DNA of 8,413 bases from Actinomycetes bacterium (GTDB lineage Bacteria; Actinomycetota; Actinomycetes; Actinomycetales; Cellulomonadaceae), in NCBI GenBank assembly GCA_023430425.1, contig JAEZAR010000085.1:1-8413 (forward strand). The letters are read 5' to 3'. The position numbers were made by a program, and so were the translations under genes. Under the pieces are notes generated by a model. It was given only the letters and a program-made list of their open reading frames with translations, ran no database searches and had not been told where the DNA came from. Every line of letters begins with the position of its first letter. Positions within the stretch are counted from its first letter, which is position 1. Positions 5,683 to 8,413 of the stretch are shown piece after piece.

Positions 5683-7242
5683 ATGCAGCCCGCCCGTTTC
5701 ACGATCAACCCCGGATTCGCCGTCGCGCCGGTGAGCCGCCGCCTCTTCGGGTCGTTCGTCGAGCACATCGGCCGGTCGATCTACGGCGGGATCTTCGAGC
5801 CGGACCACCCGACCGCCGACGAGGAGGGCTTCCGGCGCGACGTGCTGGACGTGGCGCGGGAGCTGGACCTCAGCGGGATCCGCTACCCAGGGGGGAACTT
5901 CGTCTCGGGCTACCGGTGGGAGGACGGCGTCGGGCCCAGGGAGCAGCGGCCGACGCGGCGGGACGTGGCCTGGCACTCGACGGAGACGAACGCGGTGGGC
6001 CTCCACGAGTTCGCGTCCTGGGTCGACAAGCTGGGTGCCGACCTCATGCTCGCGGTGAACCTCGGCACGCGGGGCACGGCGGAGGCCCTCGACCTCATCG
6101 AGTACGCCAACGGGGCGCCGGGCTCGACGCTGGCGGACCAGCGCGCCGCGAACGGCCGGCCCGAGCCGTTCGGCATCAGGACCTGGTACCTCGGCAACGA
6201 GATGGACGGCCCGTGGCAGCTCGGCTACCGCAGCGCGGACGAGTACGGCGCGCTCGCCGCCCGCACGGCCAAGGCCCTGCGCCAGTTCGACCCGGACATC
6301 GAGCTCGTCGTGTGCGGCTCCTCCCACCACCACATGCCCACGTTCGGCGACTGGGAGCGCACCGTCCTGCAGCACACCTACGACGACGTCGACTCCATCT
6401 CCTGCCACGGGTACTACGAGGAGAAGGACGGCGACCTCGGGTCGTTCCTCGCGTCGAGCACGAGCATGGACCGCTTCATCGGCGAGGTCGTCGCGACCGC
6501 CGACCACGTCAAGGCGCTCAAGCGGAGCACCAAGACGATGACCATCTCGTTCGACGAGTGGAACGTCTGGTACATCGAGAAGGGCCTGAGCGGGACCGAG
6601 GGGATCTACCGGAGCGAGGACATCCGCGGGTCGGACTGGCCGGTGGGCCCCCGCGTCGCGGAGGACGTCTACTCGGTGGCCGACGCCGTCGTCGTCGGGA
6701 GCCTGCTGATCACCCTGCTCAAGCACGCGGACCGCGTCACGTCCGCCTGCCTGTCCATGCTGGTCAACGCCATGGCGCCGATCCGCACGGAGCCGGGCGG
6801 GACCGTCTGGCGCCAGGCGACGTTCCACCCGTTCGCCCAGACCTCCAGGTGGGCGCGGGGGGTCTCCCTCGACGTGCGGATCTCGAGCGGCACGTACGAG
6901 ACCAAGGACTACGGCACGGTCCCGCTCGCCGACGCCGCGGCCACCTTCGACGAGGAGACCGGCCGGTACGCGGTCTTCGCGGTGAACCGGTCGACGACGG
7001 AGCCGCTGGAGGTCGAGGTCGACGTCCAGCACCCGGGCGGAGTGTCGCTGGCCGAGGCCCTGCTGCTCACCGACCCGGACCCGTACGCGACGAACTCGCC
7101 CGAGGCGCCGGACCGCGTGGTGCCGCGCCCGAACGACTCCGCGCACCTGAGGGACGGACGCCTGGTGTTCACGCTCCCCCCCGTGGCGTGGGGGATGGTC
7201 CGCCTCGTCGCGGACGACGTCGAGCGAGCCCGGACGCGGTGA
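5683..7242 (+). CDS. abfA: GH51 alpha-L-arabinofuranosidase
   Basis: Retaining glycosidase of 519 aa that removes terminal alpha-L-arabinofuranosyl groups from arabino- or arabinoxylo-oligosaccharides. GH51 landmarks are clear: FGSFVEHIGRSIYGGIFEP (about 22-40), GIRYPGGNFVSGYRWEDGVG (65-84), the acid/base in WYLGNEMDGPWQ (Glu173) and the nucleophile in SFDEWNVWY (Glu292). The spacing matches the characterised Geobacillus enzyme (Glu175/Glu294). The catalytic TIM barrel runs to about 375, followed by the usual C-terminal beta-sandwich, ending in FTLPPVAWGMVRL. The length is normal and all key residues are present. There is no signal peptide, so the enzyme is cytoplasmic and acts on imported oligosaccharides. 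ATG 5683 has a good Shine-Dalgarno (GAGGA 5673-5677). It lies 90 bases after the permease gene and 22 bases before the kinase gene. Confidence 0.96.
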   Translation: MQPARFTINPGFAVAPVSRRLFGSFVEHIGRSIYGGIFEPDHPTADEEGFRRDVLDVARELDLSGIRYPGGNFVSGYRWEDGVGPREQRPTRRDVAWHSTETNAVGLHEFASWVDKLGADLMLAVNLGTRGTAEALDLIEYANGAPGSTLADQRAANGRPEPFGIRTWYLGNEMDGPWQLGYRSADEYGALAARTAKALRQFDPDIELVVCGSSHHHMPTFGDWERTVLQHTYDDVDSISCHGYYEEKDGDLGSFLASSTSMDRFIGEVVATADHVKALKRSTKTMTISFDEWNVWYIEKGLSGTEGIYRSEDIRGSDWPVGPRVAEDVYSVADAVVVGSLLITLLKHADRVTSACLSMLVNAMAPIRTEPGGTVWRQATFHPFAQTSRWARGVSLDVRISSGTYETKDYGTVPLADAAATFDEETGRYAVFAVNRSTTEPLEVEVDVQHPGGVSLAEALLLTDPDPYATNSPEAPDRVVPRPNDSAHLRDGRLVFTLPPVAWGMVRLVADDVERARTR

Positions 7243-7264
7243 CCCGGGCGGAGGGGCGGGAACG

Positions 7265-8413
7265 GTGACGAGGCTGACCAACGACCCGCGCGACTTCGCC
7301 GCGGAGATGACCGAGGGCTTCGTGGCGGCGAACGGCGCGTACGTGCGTGCGGTCGAGGGCGGGGTCGTCCGGGCGTCCGGGGTGCGCGAGGGTGCGGTGG
7401 CGGTCGTCGTCGGCGGGGGCTCGGGGCACTACCCCGCGTTCGCGGGCCTGGTGGGCCGTGGCCTGGCGGCAGGCGCCGCGATGGGCAACATCTTCGCCTC
7501 GCCCGCGGCGGCCCAGGTCGAGACCGTCGCCCGGGCGGCCGAGCGGGGCGGCGGCGTCCTGCTCTCCTACGGCAACTACGCCGGCGACGTGCTGAACTTC
7601 GACGAGGCCCAGCGGGCCCTGCGCGCCGACGGCATCGCGTGCGAGACGGTCGTGGTCACGGACGACGTGTCCAGCGCCCCCGCGGACCGGTCCCACCTGC
7701 GGCGGGGTGTGGCCGGCGACCTGGTGGTCTTCAAGTGCGCCGGCGCGGCGGCCGAGGCCGGACACCCGCTCGCGGAGGTGGTGCGCGTCGCACGCCTGGC
7801 GAACGAGCGCACGCGGACGCTCGGTGTCGCGTTCTCCGGCTGCACGCTGCCCGGAGCCGGTGAGCCGTTGTTCACCGTGCCGGCCGGTCGGATGGGTCTG
7901 GGCATGGGGGTCCACGGGGAGCCGGGTCTGGCCGAGGTCGAGGTGCCGACGGCGGACGGGCTCGCGGAGACGCTCGTCGAGCGGTTGCTCGCCGAGGCGC
8001 CGGCCGGGGCCCTCGCCCCGGGCGGGGCGCGGGTGGTCCCGATCCTCAACGGTCTCGGCTCGGTGAAGTACGAGGAGATGTTCGTCGTCTACCGCCGGGT
8101 CGCCCAGGTGCTCGCGGGCCAGGGGCTCGCTGTCGTGGACCCCCAGGTCGGCGAGTTCTGCACGAGCTTCGACATGGCGGGGCTCTCGCTGACCCTGTTC
8201 TGGCCCGACGACGAGCTCGAGCTCCTCTGGCGGGCCCCCGCGGACGCCCCCGCGTACCGCAGGAGCACCGTTCGGTCTGCGCCCGACGCCGCGTCCCCGC
8301 CCGACGCCGCGTCCTGGCCCGACGCCGCGTCCCCGCCCGACGCCGCGTCCCCGTCCGACGCCGCGTCCCCCCGCGCCCAGGCGGCGCCCCTCGCCCAGGT
8401 CACGGGCTCCACC
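7265..8413 (+). CDS. Dihydroxyacetone-kinase-family kinase, DhaK domain (partial, runs off right edge)
   Basis: The first 383 residues of a DAK-family kinase are visible, open to the window end. The DhaK fold motifs are intact: VGGGSGHYPAF (His55), GNIFASP, YGNYAGDVLNF (Asp108), TDDVSSAP, FKCAGAAAEAG, and GMGVHGEPG (His217), with GEFCTSFDMAGLSLTLFW near the domain end. By alignment with E. coli DhaK, His217 corresponds to the His that binds the ketone substrate covalently, and His55/Asp108 to the catalytic pair. After about residue 335 comes a repetitive PDAASP linker, so a DhaL (ATP-binding) domain probably follows outside the window, giving a one-piece ATP-dependent kinase. GTG 7265 has GGAGGGG (7250-7256) at good spacing. 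GSGHYP replaces the GSGHEP of classical DhaK. Substrate may be dihydroxyacetone, an erythrulose or another ketose; its place after an arabinofuranosidase does not settle this. Confidence 0.9.
   Translation, partial: MTRLTNDPRDFAAEMTEGFVAANGAYVRAVEGGVVRASGVREGAVAVVVGGGSGHYPAFAGLVGRGLAAGAAMGNIFASPAAAQVETVARAAERGGGVLLSYGNYAGDVLNFDEAQRALRADGIACETVVVTDDVSSAPADRSHLRRGVAGDLVVFKCAGAAAEAGHPLAEVVRVARLANERTRTLGVAFSGCTLPGAGEPLFTVPAGRMGLGMGVHGEPGLAEVEVPTADGLAETLVERLLAEAPAGALAPGGARVVPILNGLGSVKYEEMFVVYRRVAQVLAGQGLAVVDPQVGEFCTSFDMAGLSLTLFWPDDELELLWRAPADAPAYRRSTVRSAPDAASPPDAASWPDAASPPDAASPSDAASPRAQAAPLAQVTGST
8282..8371 (+). repeat. 18-base coding minisatellite in the DhaK-DhaL linker
   Basis: Five consecutive 18-base units encode PDAASP, PDAASW, PDAASP, PDAASP and SDAASP, nearly identical at the DNA level (core CCCGACGCCGCGTCC). 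They begin right after the DhaK domain and are in frame. The repeat looks like a recently expanded flexible interdomain linker. Confidence 0.9.

Noticed and set aside
4773..7268. 831-codon + strand open frame spanning the second permease and GH51
   Set aside because: It is an out-of-frame shadow with Arg/Pro-rich sequence and no motif. The overlapping frames contain complete conserved families.
5035..7281. 748-codon antisense open frame across the permease, GH51 and kinase start
   Set aside because: The composition is Arg/Val/Asp/Glu-rich low complexity typical of antisense frames of GC-rich genes. The + strand in the same place has unmistakable GH51 and permease motifs.
8089..8412. Antisense open frame with GDAASG repeats at the right end
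   Set aside because: It is the mirror image of the 18-base repeat array in the kinase linker, with no independent coding evidence.

Overview
The window is very GC-rich and has strong G/C bias at third codon positions. Genes are tightly packed with ATGA-type overlaps, and the secreted and lipoprotein signal sequences are alanine-rich. All of this points to a high-GC actinobacterium. The gene types fit a plant-polysaccharide degrader of the Micrococcales (Cellulomonas-like), but that rank is an inference from gene content, not from a marker gene. All six supported protein genes lie on the + strand.

Region 1 (about 139-2088) encodes a large secreted protein. It has a signal peptide, a short tandem-repeat linker, a probable right-handed beta-helix domain, two Ig/FN3-like modules and a C-terminal beta-sandwich. 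Its substrate is unknown. Region 2 (2089-2408) is a 320-base gap that holds several perfect inverted repeats and is the likely promoter/operator/leader of the downstream operon.

Region 3 (2409-8413) looks like one operon for uptake and use of arabinose-containing oligosaccharides. It contains a lipoprotein solute-binding protein (2409-3731), two CUT1-type ABC permeases (3725-4696 and 4693-5592), a cytoplasmic GH51 alpha-L-arabinofuranosidase (5683-7242), and a dihydroxyacetone-kinase-family kinase that runs off the right edge (7265 onward). The binding protein captures the oligosaccharide outside and the permeases bring it in. GH51 then removes arabinofuranosyl groups in the cytoplasm, and the kinase presumably phosphorylates a ketose or triose product. 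No transport ATPase is present, so the transporter probably borrows a shared MsiK-type ATPase encoded elsewhere. No transcription factor gene is visible.

The most notable points are: a 12-bp perfect hairpin at the binding-protein/permease junction that lies inside the permease coding sequence; interleaved inverted repeats in the operon leader; the pairing of a DAK-family kinase with an arabinofuranosidase; and an 18-base coding minisatellite in the interdomain linker of that kinase. I saw no tRNA, rRNA, CRISPR array or mobile element.
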